DNA from: Corbicula japonica
Taxonomy: Eukaryota > Mollusca > Bivalvia > Venerida > Cyrenidae
Direction of reading: 5' to 3'
NCBI GenBank assembly: GCA_038501625.1
Contig: JAZAYU010000113.1
Location: 806,001-870,000, forward strand
DNA: 64,000 nt
Part shown: piece after piece, positions 11,158 through 24,687 of the stretch
Numbering within the stretch: position 1 is the first letter of the stretch
Layout: every line of letters begins with the position of its first letter
Made by a program: the position numbers and the translations under genes
Notes under the pieces: generated by a model
Seen by the model: only the letters and a program-made list of their open reading frames with translations
Database searches by the model: none
What the model was told of the DNA's origin: nothing

Positions 11158-13621
11158 ACGTTATTTTTAGAAATTTAGAAAACAAATAAGTTCATCAATT
11201 AAAAACTTCGAAAAAAGACACCGCATAGGTGATCGGGGGGTAAATGTGAAAGTCGGTTGAATACGTTAGTAATTACAGACTATAAAGTTAACCCATACCT
11301 TTATCTTTACCTTTAATTTGTCATAAATATCTTTAAACATTACTAGGGGAAAAAGGTAACATTCCAAAATGCGTATAATACTTACGTCAATTATTTCTAT
11401 TCGGACGATACACTTTTAATTATCAAGTATTTCGATGTCTTACTTACAAATTCATAAATTCACAAATTCTGCTGTTTTCTTCTTGTATTGTCAAAGCATT
11501 TTCGCAAAGGCGTGCTAAATTTATTCAATAGAGTTCTTAATTACTCAAGAAACGCATGAGATTTCACTGTAGTTATAGACGTTTAATTAAAACTGTTCAA
11601 ATCGTTAGTCTATGCACATAATAGAAATATTGTAGCCCCTAAATATGTGCGCGGAGCCGCCTAAAATAATTAAAATTATAATATATTTCGTAGCCTCAGC
11701 AGATCTATAAAAGAAATATCTATTAATTCTAGTTAGCTAACGGCCTTATTTTGTCTTGTAAAAAGTTAAAGGGATGACAAATAATCCACCAGCCGTGCGT
11801 ATGTTTGATTTGTTCCCATTATTTTCTGCAACTATACGTCTTTTTTTTTGCTTGCAAGCTGCAATTTCAATTGATTGACTTTTATTTTATATGCATTAAA
11901 GATAGTTTTACAGTTCCATGATGGGATGCTCCATTAGCGCGGTCGTAACTGTATTTCATTTACCCATAGAAATTGTTCTTAATATTGTGCAAATTCTAAA
12001 TTCTTTTATGATTATCGAAGAGTTCACAGTTTTCTCATAAAAGCGCCAAAGAAAGTACATTGTTTAGCAAAACAATAGCCACGTTGTTTAGTGGTGCGTT
12101 GCTTGAACTTTTGTTTGCGACAGTGAGAATCGCACACAGTGAGAAACGACACAAAAACGATGAAGGCCGCGGCGCGGTGGTATAGAATACGTCTCTCGTT
12201 TTGTTGTTTATATGTACTTTCTCGGAAACTGCTGCAACACATACACTGACGAAGCAACATGTGGTTCCTGTACGTTTCTATTTCCTATCCGCCATAGATT
12301 GCTAAAAAAGTTTAAGACCGGCGATTCCGTACGTATGTGCCTTGTCTTTGGCTATGCGCAATATGCAATTTTTACTGTCTCGACAATCAACATAGAAATG
12401 TACCACTAAATGAAGCAACATTAGACGAAGAAAATTGCTGTAAAAATTGATTTAGAAATATTCCGAAATTGGTTTAACCCTTTCCTATAATATATATACT
12501 TACGTATTTTATCGCATTAGCAAACAGCGTAGATCCAGATCAGCTTGCACATTCGATCTTATCGATTTCTCTTTTAATATTTTGTCTGATCAGGATCTGC
12601 ACTGTTAGGTTTCTTTATAACCTTATAAATCAAAAGCGAACAGTGTAGATCCTTCGGAATCTACACTGTTCGTCCATTCTATATAGGCGTTTAAATAAAA
12701 AAAGCCGTTAAGTGAAATTTACAAATTAAAATTAACAATACTGCAAACAATTTTGAATACAGACCGCATTCTGTGTTTTCCTATGATTTTTGTTTTGTAT
12801 TATAACAGAAGCTACTGTGATGCAATAATTGAACATTGCATTATTTCCCTCATTATTAATTAATTGAGATTTCGCGTAATATGAATAAGTTGTAAAAATT
12901 TTACACATGTTGGTTATAGACTGTTTTTCATCTACGCTGAAAATACCTAGTGGGTCAATAAATTTAATTTGCGGCATCAAAATTTTCATAACAATTCAGT
13001 CGTAGTGTTCATCGAGCTTAAGGAAGCCAATACAATTACATGTATAAAGACAAGTTTTGTTCTTTTTTTATTTCTGTAGTAGCATTTTATTTCGCGGGGA
13101 CCAGTTTTTGCACATAAGCCATTGCGGTGCCATAAAATTGCGCAGTTACATGTATATTACATTCAGAAGCATACGTGATAAGCTAACACATGGTTAAATT
13201 TCACTGCACTTTCATTTCGCGCACGTTTTCTAGTGCAAATTACGCGAAAATTAGACCCGCATGAATTATAATAATACGACAGTATCTCCAGAGGTTTCTC
13301 ATAGCAGTTAGCATTATGACGAGGATTTAGCCAAAAAGCCGAGTTTAATAATATAACTTTAAAATTTTCGTGCATGCAACATACGTAAGGCACGCTGACA
13401 AAAAACCCAGAGGGAACATTTCTTAACAATCTAAAACTCCAAAAATTGTGAAATTATCGCGCGAATTTACCTGCCCTTAAAGCAGCGCATACTGTGTAAA
13501 ACATGTTTTATTTAATTTTTTCGTTCTTCTTAAATTACCATAAGTCATTGTAGTTGCTGTTATATTATAGAATTTGAATAAGGAGTCATAAATTTACAGA
13601 AATGTCACTTTCCTTTACACG
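11158..13621. other. Spacer between the two R3 copies; no gene
   Basis: No protein-like frame is visible. A slightly GC-richer patch (about 12020-12420) has no convincing splice frame. Two small inverted-repeat elements are listed separately at 12533-12672. Confidence 0.45.
12533..12672. repeat. Two small inverted-repeat elements in tandem
   Basis: The first (12533-12605) has imperfect inverted ends of the form AACAG-G-AGATCC-GATCAG. The second (12637-12672) is a tight hairpin with 14-bp arms CGAACAGTGTAGAT / ATCTACACTGTTCG. Both share the AGTGTAGATCC core, so they are probably two remnants of one MITE family. Confidence 0.65.
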
Positions 13622-14167
13622 TTTTTTAAAAAGGGGAGGGGTGCTGAAAACGGCCATGGCGCAATAACGAAGTCGATGACCCCCAATTTTATTCGTTCAT
13701 TCAATTGGAATTGCTTTTTAAAACTGTTTAAGCAAAAAAATCAAAAATTAAATTCATGAATTTTTCACAATTTTGGAAAAGCCGACAGAAAAAACGCATA
13801 ACTCGGTGTCATTTTTAACACGAAAACGGCGTTTAACGGTACACAACGTTGTCGAAACTGGTCACATAATCTTAAATCTTATATCACCGGAAAGGTATTT
13901 TAGTGCCAATTCATCTGTGAGAGAAAAATTGAAATTGGAAACCCCAATTTTCAGCCAGTCCTGAAAAAGTGTTCGGCGATTGTCGTTGACGTCACAGCAG
14001 AAAACTGGCATTGATAGCTAAATTTGAAGGTAAATATCTAAACAACTATTTGATAAACCGAAAATCGGTTTGCGGATTCATGCTGGAATCATCGTCAATA
14101 AATACCACACCAAATTTCAATTAAAAAAAAAAATCAAAAAATCGCAAAATGTCGCGTTCCACCTTAA
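13622..14167 (-). repeat. Dispersed repeat R3, right copy of an inverted pair
   Basis: Reverse-orientation copy of the repeat at 10614-11157. It ends at 14167 with the complement of TTAAGGTGGAACGCGAC. Together the copies form ~545-bp inverted arms around 2.46 kb. They are diverged, so they are either two independent insertions of one family or the long arms of an old foldback element. Confidence 0.85.
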
Positions 14168-14517
14168 GATGGCGATGTTCCTCTTGCAACATTTTACGGG
14201 GTTCATATCTCACAGCTTGTTCTCTTTTCTAGAGCTTGCAATAATGTTAATGATTTCAATGAATGTAATCTTTGCATAACAGAAAAAAGGGTTATCGGTA
14301 TCTCAAATTAAGGAAGGCCTTTTTGAAAGTTTCATCGCCGATAATTTGAAAAGAAACAGGTGCAGTTTATAACCACTATAATAATAATTATTGCAACCAG
14401 GTATTTCTCTGCCAGTTTTTATGGAGATTTAATTTATTTTTTAGCCTTAAGAAAATAAAAGACAATGTTAATTTCTCCCGGTTATTCGTAAAAGCCATCT
14501 GTTAGTTTAAAAAGAAA

Positions 14518-15112
14518 GGTTACAAACCTGATAATCTACAGCGCTATGCAGGCTTGGTGATTAACCCATCTACATTTGATATTTATGCTTACCTTTTTGG
14601 CTGCAAGACGGTGGCAGGTGTTTAATATTTATGATGGTATATATGTAAATCTTGTATAAGAACCTAGAAGCTCGATTTGTTTCTTTTATCCCAGTCATCG
14701 TGTTCTTGCTGATTTGACTTCAGGAGCTCTGGTCTCGGTAAGATAATTAAGAACCCGCGCTTGTGCTTTACAATGCTATTAGCTTCTTATGTTTTATATG
14801 TATGTGTGCTTTTGCATGCAACGTCGTTGAGATGATGGGTGGATTGGAGTGATTTCAACTTGTACTTGTTTTGTGATATAAGAACCTGTTGAGGCAAGAG
14901 TAAGGTGTGTGCACCCATGAAACTGGTTTTCACCACCAGTTGCAATTTGTTTTGCCACTGACCTAAGTGTTTGTGGCGTCTTATTTAATTTGACATACGC
15001 ATAACAAATATGCTTTATATGCTTTCTTTTCCTCTCTTCTTTTTTTCGTTGTGTGGGCAGGCTGTGTTTTGTGAGTGTGGCGGTTCCTGACATGCATATT
15101 TCACTTTTTTTT
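14518..15112 (-). repeat. Dispersed repeat R1, near full length
   Basis: In R1 orientation the copy starts at 15112 with GTGAAATATGCATGTCAGGAA, passes a GCCAC...TGTGCACC...GGTTCTTATATCAC region and ends near 14518 with a CTGTAGATT / GCATAGCGCTG block. The same order of blocks is seen at 47790-48660. There is no protein coding. Class is unresolved: it has no tRNA-like head in this copy and no clear terminal inverted repeats. Confidence 0.7.
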
Positions 15113-16324
15113 ACTAAAGCTGTGCATGTTAGAAATGTTCTTTAAAAGTGGTATAATACAGTGGATAACGTTACACTGAAAAGTTATGATTACAAGTAAA
15201 AATAAAAATTCAGTTCAAAATAAATCGTAGTTGTACATATGTAACAAAAAACAACTTCTCTGAGATTTACAAAGCAACACTGGATGGAAACAGAGAAGTC
15301 AATTTATCATTATTTCGACCTGTCACGAAGTTGAAATATAGTTGACGATTTTGAAAAACGTGTGTGAATAGACATTTAAAGATGAGAATGACTTTTAATT
15401 AAAAACAGTTAAAAAACAAAATTATAGGTTATTCTGTTTAATTTTAACTGGTACAGTACTGAAATAATTAACATTTGAAACAATGTCCAACGAAACTTCT
15501 ACTCGTAACATTTAAACGCAAGAAAGCTTTTCCATTAGTATTCAAAATATTTTTAAAAGTCTGTGTTTCAAAAGACACTGTACATTTACATTGTATACTG
15601 TAATTTACATTGTACTCGTGATCAAACCAATACAAAAAAAAAAGAATTAAAAATGTTGTTTTATTTTGTGAGAGTTAAATTTTTTAGCTTGCCATTGGTT
15701 GTCTGACATAAAATATATTCGTGCAAATATGGCAAAGCTTTTTGTACGCTTATAATGATTTATGTGTCAAATATATACCATTTATAGAATAATGAATTAC
15801 CTAGCGACCTCAAAATTGAAAACAAAATATATAGTGAAGAAAAAGCGCCACAAATATTTACTTGTCTAGTTAAACAATATCCGAGCGAAACAACACACTG
15901 TTAATATAATGTTGCCTTTGATATTAATTTTTGTGACAGTCTGTCTCGTGTAAATCAAAGTTCCAGAAAACACAATGGCTAAATCCGTTGATCACAATAA
16001 AGAGCATTACAAATATGCACAATTAATGTGATCAGCATGTATTAAAATAAAACATTTTCTTACGTCCGTATATGGCATCCGTTGGTTAGTTTTTCTCCCA
16101 ACATGACCATCTACCAACAGATTCTGAAACCACATTTATTTTAGTTTTACTGCCTTCTCTCACCAGACTCTGTTTTACAGACTGATCCTTAGATGGTTTG
16201 ATAGCTTTATTTATTTTGCATATATATTACACAGTCTGTATTACAGGCTGTTTCCTGAAAATCCAAATAGTTTGCTTATGTAATTATGCTGACATCGATT
16301 TTTATGAAATTTAAATCTCTCACG
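15113..16324. other. AT-rich, no gene seen
   Basis: No exon-like sequence or repeat shared with the rest of the window was recognised. A weak 10-bp inverted pair (AACTTCTCTG near 15253 and CAGAGAAGTC near 15291) is present. Confidence 0.4.
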
Positions 16325-16620
16325 CCTTTGAACGGTCAGTGGCAAAACATTGCCACTGGGACTGTTAACTAGGTTCTAGGGTGCACCAGCCTCACACTTG
16401 CCCCAACAGGTTCTCATATCAACAAACAAGTACAAGTTGTATTAGTGAAATAACTCGGACTCACCCATAAGCTTAACAATGTTGCATGCAAATGTACACA
16501 AACATATAAAACATAAAAAGCTAATAGCATTGCAAAGCCAAACAACAACATTGGATCGAAATCAACGATATACAGTATCTTCATATAACTCTCAATTTTA
16601 GCCAAACGATGAGGCTGTTA
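16325..16620 (+). repeat. Dispersed repeat R1, partial copy
   Basis: It starts inside R1 at GAACGGTCAGTGGCAAAAC and runs through TAGGTTCTAGGGTGCACCAG, CCCCAACAGGTTCTCATATC and ACAAGTACAAGTTGTATTAG to a shared GCATTGCAAAGCC block. The R1 start and end are missing. Confidence 0.7.
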
Positions 16621-16854
16621 GCATATTATGTGGATTTTGAAAATTCGACATATTAGAAAGATATTTTTCCATAAACTTGTTTAAGAAATGTTAGCTCAAA
16701 ATTTGTCCAAAACAAACACTTGTCGCCAAGGTTCGCTCTTATATTGGTGCCAAACGGGGGAGGGTCCAAATTCAAGTCTTAGTTTTATTTTTTAAATAAA
16801 TGGCCTAGTTAAAAGTATCAACTACGTCTTGAAGAAATTTTAAAGTAAGACGAT

Positions 16855-17500
16855 TTACAATTATTCATGCTATTATTTGCAGACGACACGGCTCAATTTT
16901 CCCATACGTCAGAGGCATTACATTTAATCTTAAATGATTTAGAAACTTATTTTTAAATTTGGAGCTAAAAAGATAACATTGCTAAAACTAAAATAAAATG
17001 ATATTTAACATGGTAGATATTTTATAGATAACATTAAACGTTCATAATTATCTTTAAATCGTAAAAACCTTCAAGACTATATATCTATTTATCTGGTACT
17101 GATCACAAAAGTAAAACATCTTGCTCAACATTCCTTGTTATCATTACATTCACAGTATACATATGAATCAAGTAGATCTAAAGATGGTGCTGACGTTTTG
17201 GGTTACAACAAAGGTAAACATATCGACACAGTACATTTCAAAGTTCTTTAAAAGAAAAAAATGAAGCATAAAATCAACCAAATTAGAAGCACTTTATGCA
17301 GAATAAGGACGATATCTAATGGCAATACATAGTTAAATAAAAATATCAAATATTGGCTTAACATACTAAATTTTAACATTAACTGCATAGTATTACTCAA
17401 AATATATAACACGCTCAATAATTTGTCAGATAACAGCATAAATAACATTGGAAAAAGCTTACTTCCGTTGGTTTTTCACATAAAACTATGTTAAATCAAA
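16855..17500 (+). pseudogene. Non-LTR retrotransposon (LINE) ORF2 relic
   Basis: A decayed RT palm motif reads LLFADDTAQFSHTSEALHL near 16868-16925; F-A-D-D is the catalytic motif C form of non-LTR elements. Further on, a different frame reads NIKYWLNILNFNINCIVLLK then KIYNTLNNLSDNSINNIGKS (about 17343-17455), typical of the region after the RT in bivalve and deuterostome LINEs. Several stops and frame changes separate them. Same element type as the LINE end in the tandem array at 55807-62766, though not the same segment. Confidence 0.7.
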
Positions 17501-17552
17501 CAGATAATGTTAAATGTTTGGCAACATAAAAAAAATTGAAAATTAATCTACA

Positions 17553-19041
17553 TATACGCCTTTCCAATAAACAGTTTCGCAGTCCTGTACGAGTTACTTC
17601 CCGTGACCAGATATCAACCCAAAACGAGGCTTCACAGGAAAGCTGAACTATCGGACTATGGCTTAAGCACATAAGGCCTAACCTAATCCATTAAATTTCA
17701 GGTGTGTAATCGTCGCTGCCGGTCGAAAATAAGTGACTGGTCTGTTATTCTAGTCAGACATTTTTATTTTCACTATTTGTTAGATATTTGCATTTTTAAT
17801 ATTGTAAGAACATATACCATTCTTGTTGATAGCGGGCAGTATGAAACGCGATTCGGATAAACGTGAGTATTAATGTTACGAATTTCTATACAGCATTTTC
17901 ATCTTTATGTATTTTATACTTAAAATTATATTTAACTGGTATGAAATTCGCAAATTGCTAAGACTGGTAATGTACTATGCTCCGGAAATCGTGACATGTC
18001 AACATTCGGTTACAGTATCTGTACGTTATACTTGTACTCATCTATTACTTGAATTTATCGTACCGATAATGTTCAACGAACAAATAATTTTGAATTTTTG
18101 AAAACGTCACGTATACTTCACAAGCAAATATACGGTACGATTGATTCTGTCTTGAAATTAAGAAGGATCAATAAGGTTATCTGATTGTTCGTTTACGTAA
18201 AAGTATCATTAATAGAATAAAATTCAAGGATTATGATGCTGGCTTCTAATAAAGATGGAGATGCCGGCTTCAAATAATGATGGGAACATTTATATTAATA
18301 TTTAATTTAAGACTGCTAAGATTTGAAATTCTGTCATTTTGGCGTAAACGCTCAATCGCTTGATTGAATATTTATAAAATGTTCTACTAAGATGAGTTTC
18401 TAATTGATGTCGTATGGTTCTACTTGTCGTATTAAGGATTAATAATTCATATAACTGCTTTATCAAATAATTTTGCTACCCGATTCAGTAATTAAGGATT
18501 TCGATATACTTATTAATTGGGAAGTGGAGGTACATAAAAAAGTAAACCGATCTCTATTGGTCAGTGATATCTTCTTCTTAGTAATTGACAGGGAACCCCT
18601 TGTGCGCGACAATTTGGCATTTTTATGACATGCCGCTTTCAAAATCAATCGCAGCCGGCATGTCAGTAGTTGATAAGACACGCGAAGCCGGAAACGACAC
18701 TCAGTTTATCCGTGGATAGAACACAGGCTGTTAGTTTAAGTCGTTTAAAGTAAACCTTGGCGCGATGAATAATGACTTTACACTTTTAGTTAAATTAGAT
18801 TTGTTGTTTTATAAACTATTCTTGATAAAAAAAATTCATTACGCTGATGTATTATTACTAATTCAACGATAAACGAGAAAATATATTTTAAAAAAGAAAT
18901 TTCATGATGAAAAACGAAAGTTGTAGGTACATGTTCCCTATTACAATAATACAGCGAGCAATAATTTTTCCTGTATAGTAGTCACGTGACTGAATAGGGG
19001 AGGTAACCGAAAAATTCACCGAATTATTGGAAAGGCGTATA
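17553..19041. mobile_element. Non-autonomous DNA element, 18-bp perfect TIRs
   Basis: Perfect inverted repeats TATACGCCTTTCCAATAA lie at 17553-17570 and 19024-19041, 1.49 kb apart. TA at the outer edge fits a TA target duplication, but no more than that. Subterminal inverted similarity (CGGATAAAC-TGAGT near 17857 and its complement near 18700) supports a single element. The interior has no transposase-like frame. It has an ATGCCGGCTTC-AAATAATGATGG block near 18255-18280. Confidence 0.55.
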
Positions 19042-19479
19042 ATCATGATTTATATACACAAACTTTGTGCGAAAACATCAATAATTCCAAAAGACTGCCA
19101 ACTTATGGCACTACACACACGGATTTCGACAAGAAAAATATCGAAACGTTATAAATAAAGATTTTAGGGTAAAATGCATTGAACCATACAATCAATATTT
19201 AAATATATACAAAAATATCTAAAAATGAAATCCTGTCTTTGTGACATAACAACCAAACATACGGATATTGTAGGACTTCATTAGTATATGGTAAGGTTAT
19301 AAAAACAAAATATTTACAAAATCAGCTCTAATTTGCGGTCAAATATTGGTCTTGAATAAATTTTAATCTCATTCGGTTTCACTAATATTGCTTACCTTAA
19401 CCAAACTATACGTGTAAATTAGATGAAAATAAACAAAAATGTGACATATGCATATCAGGAATATCGTCACTTAAAAACA

Positions 19480-20090
<611 letters not shown>

Positions 20091-20178
20091 TCTTTATTTG
20101 ACAAATCAGACCTGGGTAAAACACAGGTTAAGAGATGTGTTATCGTAGTTGTAATTTTAAAATGGCAGCTGTGTTGTT

Positions 20179-20968
20179 TTAAGGTAAGACCTGTGTAATG
20201 AATACCTATATCCAGAAGAGTATCCAAGGGAGGTAACTATAGTAGTAAATTAGCATAGATTTCTGTCATGCAAGAGGACCAGAGTTCAAATCCCACTGGA
20301 AGCTATTTTTTTGTAAGCCTAGAGCTTAAATAATTGGGATATTTCTTTTTTTCCTGTGTAATTCTGTCATTGAATATAAAATTCTCATGATTTAAACTAA
20401 AATAAGCAAAATAATCAAGATTAAAGGGGTTTTCGCTATCAGAATAGTGTTTATTCAAGTCATCAATTTGAAAATTTCTAAAACTGGACGGTAAACTTCT
20501 CTGAAATTTTGTTTAAATTTTGTTTAAGGTATATAATTAAAAAATGGTAAAGTTTGGTATATTGCACCAATCAGGATTTTGCACAATTTTCATTCATTTA
20601 GTGTCGTGAAATATAAAAAAAATTCATTTTTTAAATTTATTTGGTCAAAAAATGTCATTTTAAGATAAATTCTGTATTTATATATTAATATATCTTTAAT
20701 TGGTTTAGTAAAATATAAATATTTTGGATAAACTGTAAAAAAATAGGGTTGAATTTATCAATAACAAAAAAATTTGTCACCGATTAAAGAAATTGGATAC
20801 TTTCACGTTTTTTTCTCACTTTTTTAAATAAAAAAGCTCAAAATCTCAAAAACTACACGGTGAAAATCATTAAAATTTTGCAAACAAGTCAGTTGTATGA
20901 AGCAGTTGATGAAAATATAATCAGATGTTGGACTCTTAATAGTGCCTATTACACAGGTCTTACCTTAA
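20179..20968. mobile_element. TTAA-flanked MITE (piggyBac-like), 790 bp
   Basis: Perfect 21-bp inverted ends begin TTAAGGTAAGACCTGTG (20179-20199 and 20948-20968). If the outer TTAA is the target site, the element is GGTAAGACC...GGTCTTACC, which fits the TTAA preference of piggyBac elements, although the terminal CCY usual in that superfamily is absent. Inside, near 20249-20305, is a Pol III-like block: TAGCATAGAT (A-box-like), AGTTCAAATCCC (B-box-like), then a run of seven T. No coding capacity. Confidence 0.75.
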
Positions 20969-21290
20969 ATCAAGTCGCTGAAAAGCTAGCTCGACGGCAA
21001 AGCTGTTGGAAGTGATCTTATGCTGGCAATGCTACACTCTACTTTCCTGATAGTCGGTACACTTTAACAAAATAGATGAACAAGGTCGCTGAAAATGCTA
21101 GCTCAACAGCGGGACTGTTGAAATTGACCAAATGCTACCGTCACTTCCTTTGTTTGTTCTTTGTTTTTTTATTTGTAAGAAATTGCCTTTCAAGATAGCT
21201 ACATTTCTAAAACAGAGCCCCTATACAAGGCCAAAATTCAGAGAGGAGAAGAGAGCATAATGTTTATAAAATGATCATTTTTATATGAGA
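20969..21290. repeat. Two ~100-bp tandem copies after the MITE
   Basis: The block GTCGCTGAAAAGCTAGCTCG...GCTGTTGGAAGTGAT (20973-21016) is repeated as GTCGCTGAAAATGCTAGCTC...ACTGTTGAAATTGAC (about 21086-21131). The rest of the interval shows nothing recognisable. Confidence 0.55.
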
Positions 21291-22370
21291 AGCAGTCTGT
21301 CAAGCGGTCATACTTTTTCCTACTTTTTCCTAGTTTTTCCTACTTTTTAGTATTGTTCCTACTTTTTCCTACTATTTTACAAAAACCTCCTACTATTCCT
21401 ACTTTTTTGTCAATTGGACAAAAGAAAAAAATCTGTATATCTTTTAAAGGAGATTTTAAAAATACTTTTAGTGTTCAAAAAGTGATTTAAATGTCATTAC
21501 TGTATTCATAATCATATTAAGAAGTGTAAACAGTTTCCTTCTGTCAATATAACTTTTGGTCTAACAGGCCTGACAATGTCATTTGTCTAGTAAGTCAAAA
21601 ATAGGGGTTCATTACAACTTTTGTGGGTAAAAAATAGATAACAGTGGGTAAAAGTAGCAACAGTAAATTTCATTTATGATAAGAGAGTGTTGACAACTCC
21701 TAAAATGCAAGTTATTAAAACTGATAAATTAACCTTTAAATTGCAATAAAGTACTTTTTCAAACAGGAAATCACCTTTATACGCTTCAGACAGGGATTTT
21801 TTTAGCTAGTCTCACGGGGCCGATAATGCGCCCCATTCCCAATGCCAAATAGGGACCATTTTTCTCAATTTCAAGACAAAAATTCCTATTTTAAGAGAAA
21901 TAACTTGTTTTGCCTATAAAATAGAAACAAACAGGAGAATCTGTGTAACCAAGGGACTTTTCAAATTACAAAATAAGTTTAGTTTGTTTTCTTTTGATCA
22001 GTGATCTGTTAAAACTTAAACCTACATTCCTTGAATCTATGTATGCAACCTGTTTAAATCCACTATATACCGTGTAAAAAATTCCCTGTCAGAAACAGTC
22101 ATACCTTTATACACCCTATAAAAGGTCTGACCATCGTTCTCATGTAATCAAAAATGGCCAAAGTTTTAAAGGAATGTTTGATCCACCTAGCATGCCTCCT
22201 AGCGCAACCTTTAAAATCTTTAAAGACCTGTAATTTCAGAGCAAACTTAAAACCTTTCATATCTTCTCAGTGCTTTTTTTCTTCTTTAGTAGAGACAGTC
22301 TACAGGCGCCTTTCCCTCAGAAAATTTCTTTTAAAATCTTGCAGTTTTCCGCAAAAAGTAACTTTACATA

Positions 22371-22786
22371 TGTTACCCGTGCCCTACACCACTATTGAGT
22401 TTTTACTAATCAATAAATAACACAAATCCAAGGGTAGGTAAGGTTCATGTTTATTATGTAGTAGAACTATGGAAAATGTCAAACAGCAATTGGCAAAACA
22501 AGTGCAGTATACCAAACTAAGGCGATTGGCAACTAATGCAACAAGCCCATGAATTATCCAGTTTCCTAATTTACTAAGTAAAAATGAATGCTCAATGTGC
22601 ATCATTACACAATGGCTGACCAAAACGTTCTGGCAAAAATTAACCTCACATGACCCTTACTTTGGAGGGAAATTAAACGCTTGAATAATTACAATGGTAA
22701 TGGAAGGGAGATAACTTCAAAAATGGTAAAACTTAATACAAACTGAATTATCTCTCTTAAATGAATAAAATCTCAACTGGGCTACA
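22371..22786 (-). repeat. 3' LTR of the 12.5-kb Gypsy element
   Basis: 416 bp, starting TGTTACCCGTGCCC and ending CTGGGCTACA on the plus strand. Compared with the other LTR it has a few substitutions and a 2-bp indel near 22466. AATAAA-type signals occur on the minus strand. Confidence 0.95.
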
Positions 22787-22803
22787 TATTTCCCCTCTCT
22801 CTA
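22787..22803 (-). promoter_or_regulatory. Polypurine tract of the outer Gypsy element
   Basis: On the minus strand the bases next to the 3' LTR read AGAGAGAGGGGAAATA. This is the expected position and composition for the plus-strand primer of reverse transcription. Confidence 0.8.
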
Positions 22804-23176
22804 AAATGACGTCCCGTCATTGTCATGTCGTAAATGGTCGTCAAAAAAAAATTTCTACCTATGACTACCATAGATACTCTAAAACAATATCTAGTCTAGA
22901 CTTACAGACTACAATATATTACAACTACAATCACTAACTTCGATTAGTGCTTCTATAATCTACAACCTTTTCTCCCCCTCTCCAAATAAAAGCATCTTTG
23001 CTTCCATATTCTATTGGGATTATAGGAATGTTGTGGTGTATTTTTTTCATTTTTTTTTCTTTTCATTTTAATAAAATTTAAAATTGTCATGTTTAGTCAG
23101 TTTCATTTAAAATCAAATACTAATTTGACATAAGTGCTGTCACAATTCTCCGTGCTGAGTCAACATCCATATGGTG

Positions 23177-24682
23177 TTATGCACCTGAGGTTATAAGGTT
23201 CTCCAGTGCTCTAAATCTGGTATCATATGGTGTTGTATTAACCATACCATATAACTGGTATTCACCATATCTGGATGGCATCTTTCTTTCTCTTCCCGAT
23301 CTTCTCGGTGGGTCTGGCAACTTCCTATGTCTCTTTGGCAAATCTCTGACTTCTTTTCTATGTGTCTCTTCTTGGTCAGGTTCTATTGTCGCTTCTGTCT
23401 CTGTTTCTGTGTAATTGACCCTCTCAAGCTTAACTCCTGCAAGTTGATCCTCTTGTTGCTCTACAAGTTCTACATCTGTCTTTTCTTGGACATCTGGCAC
23501 CTCCTTCATTGTTGTCTGATCTGTATCTTCTCCTGAGTTTTTCTCAGCACTCTTACTCTCAGGTACTGCTTTAGTAACTGACTCTTTAACAGATTCCTCT
23601 GTTACTACCTCATCTACTTCCTCCTTTTCTTCTCTACTTTCCCTTTCTGAGTGTATGAAGTTAGATCTATGGGCGTCCCCACTTAACCTTATCTCTGGAA
23701 TAAGATATCCAACATCATCATCAGAATCATCGTCAGTGACGTCACTTTCCTGGTTTGATGCATCTTTCCTTTCCTCTGTTTTCTTCTTTGCTCCTTCCGT
23801 AAGTTCTGTTCCTTCTACTACCTCTTCATCTCCAGCTATTTCTTCATTATAATCCAGGTAGTTGACTGGATGTAAATGATTGCGGTGTAATGTCTTCTCG
23901 GTGCCATCTGTTGATCTAACCTTGTATACAGGTATGTCTTTTCTAGGTTGATCAATTACCTTGTAGACCTCTCCTTCAAATCTGTCTGCTAGCTTATGTT
24001 TTCCTTCACCATGTGATAGAATTTTCACCAATACCTTGTCTCCAACCTCAATCTTTGCTCCTCTGACTTTCTTATCATAATGTTTCTTCTGTTTGGACTT
24101 GGCTTTGCTCATGTGTTGTTCTACAATCTGTTTTGTCTTTTCTAGCCTTTCCTTTAAGTCTTTAATGTACTCTTGTGTGTTTCTAGAGCTAGTGTCAGGC
24201 TCTGGTTTCCTGGAACAATGTGTCAATGGGCAATCTGGGATTTATTCCAAACATTAACTCATATGGGGAAATTCCAGTTGTCTCATGAGGCGTACAGTTG
24301 TAGGCATATACCAGGGAGTTGATGTACTTTTTCCAGTCTGACTTCTGTGAGTTCTCAAGTGTTCCTAACATATCCAACAAGTCGCGGTTAAACCTCTCTG
24401 GACCGGCGTTTCCTTGTGGATGGTACACAGAAGTATGAGACTTCTTCATGCCAGTGATGTGACAAAGTTCTTTGATAATTTCGGACTCAAAATTGGTCCC
24501 TTGATCTGAATGCAGACGCGTAGGTATGCAATAATGCACTAAAAATGATTATAGAATGTTTCGGCTGTCGTCTTTGCAGTCTGATTCCTTGTCGGTATGG
24601 CCATGGCAAATTTGGTGAAGTGATCTGTAATCACGAGAACATTACCAAATCCTCCCTTTGATGTTTCCAGTGATAAAAAATC
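23177..24682 (-). pseudogene. Integrase core and C-terminus, outer Gypsy, broken
   Basis: The part of pol lying downstream of the nested insertion. The rve core begins at 24682 (LETSKGGFGNVLVITDHF; first Asp in ITDHF), continues after a one-base loss near 24540 with LHSDQGTNFE (second Asp) and HPQGNAGPERFNRDLLDML (Glu). A second frame change lies near 24200-24226. The frame ending at 23177 then gives a coiled, basic segment, an SH3-like GDKVLVKIL...KVIDQPRKD chromatin/DNA-binding region, a very acidic linker and a basic R-R-S-G-R-E-R-K tail. Asn precedes the glutamate motif where Gly-Gln-Thr/Val is usual. Inactive through two frameshifts and the insertion. Confidence 0.9.
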
Positions 24683-24687
24683 AAAGC

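Noticed and set aside
17840..17865. Short start MKRDSDK before GTGAGT as a first exon
   Set aside because: It lies in the subterminal inverted part of the element at 17553-19041, which explains the sequence without a gene.
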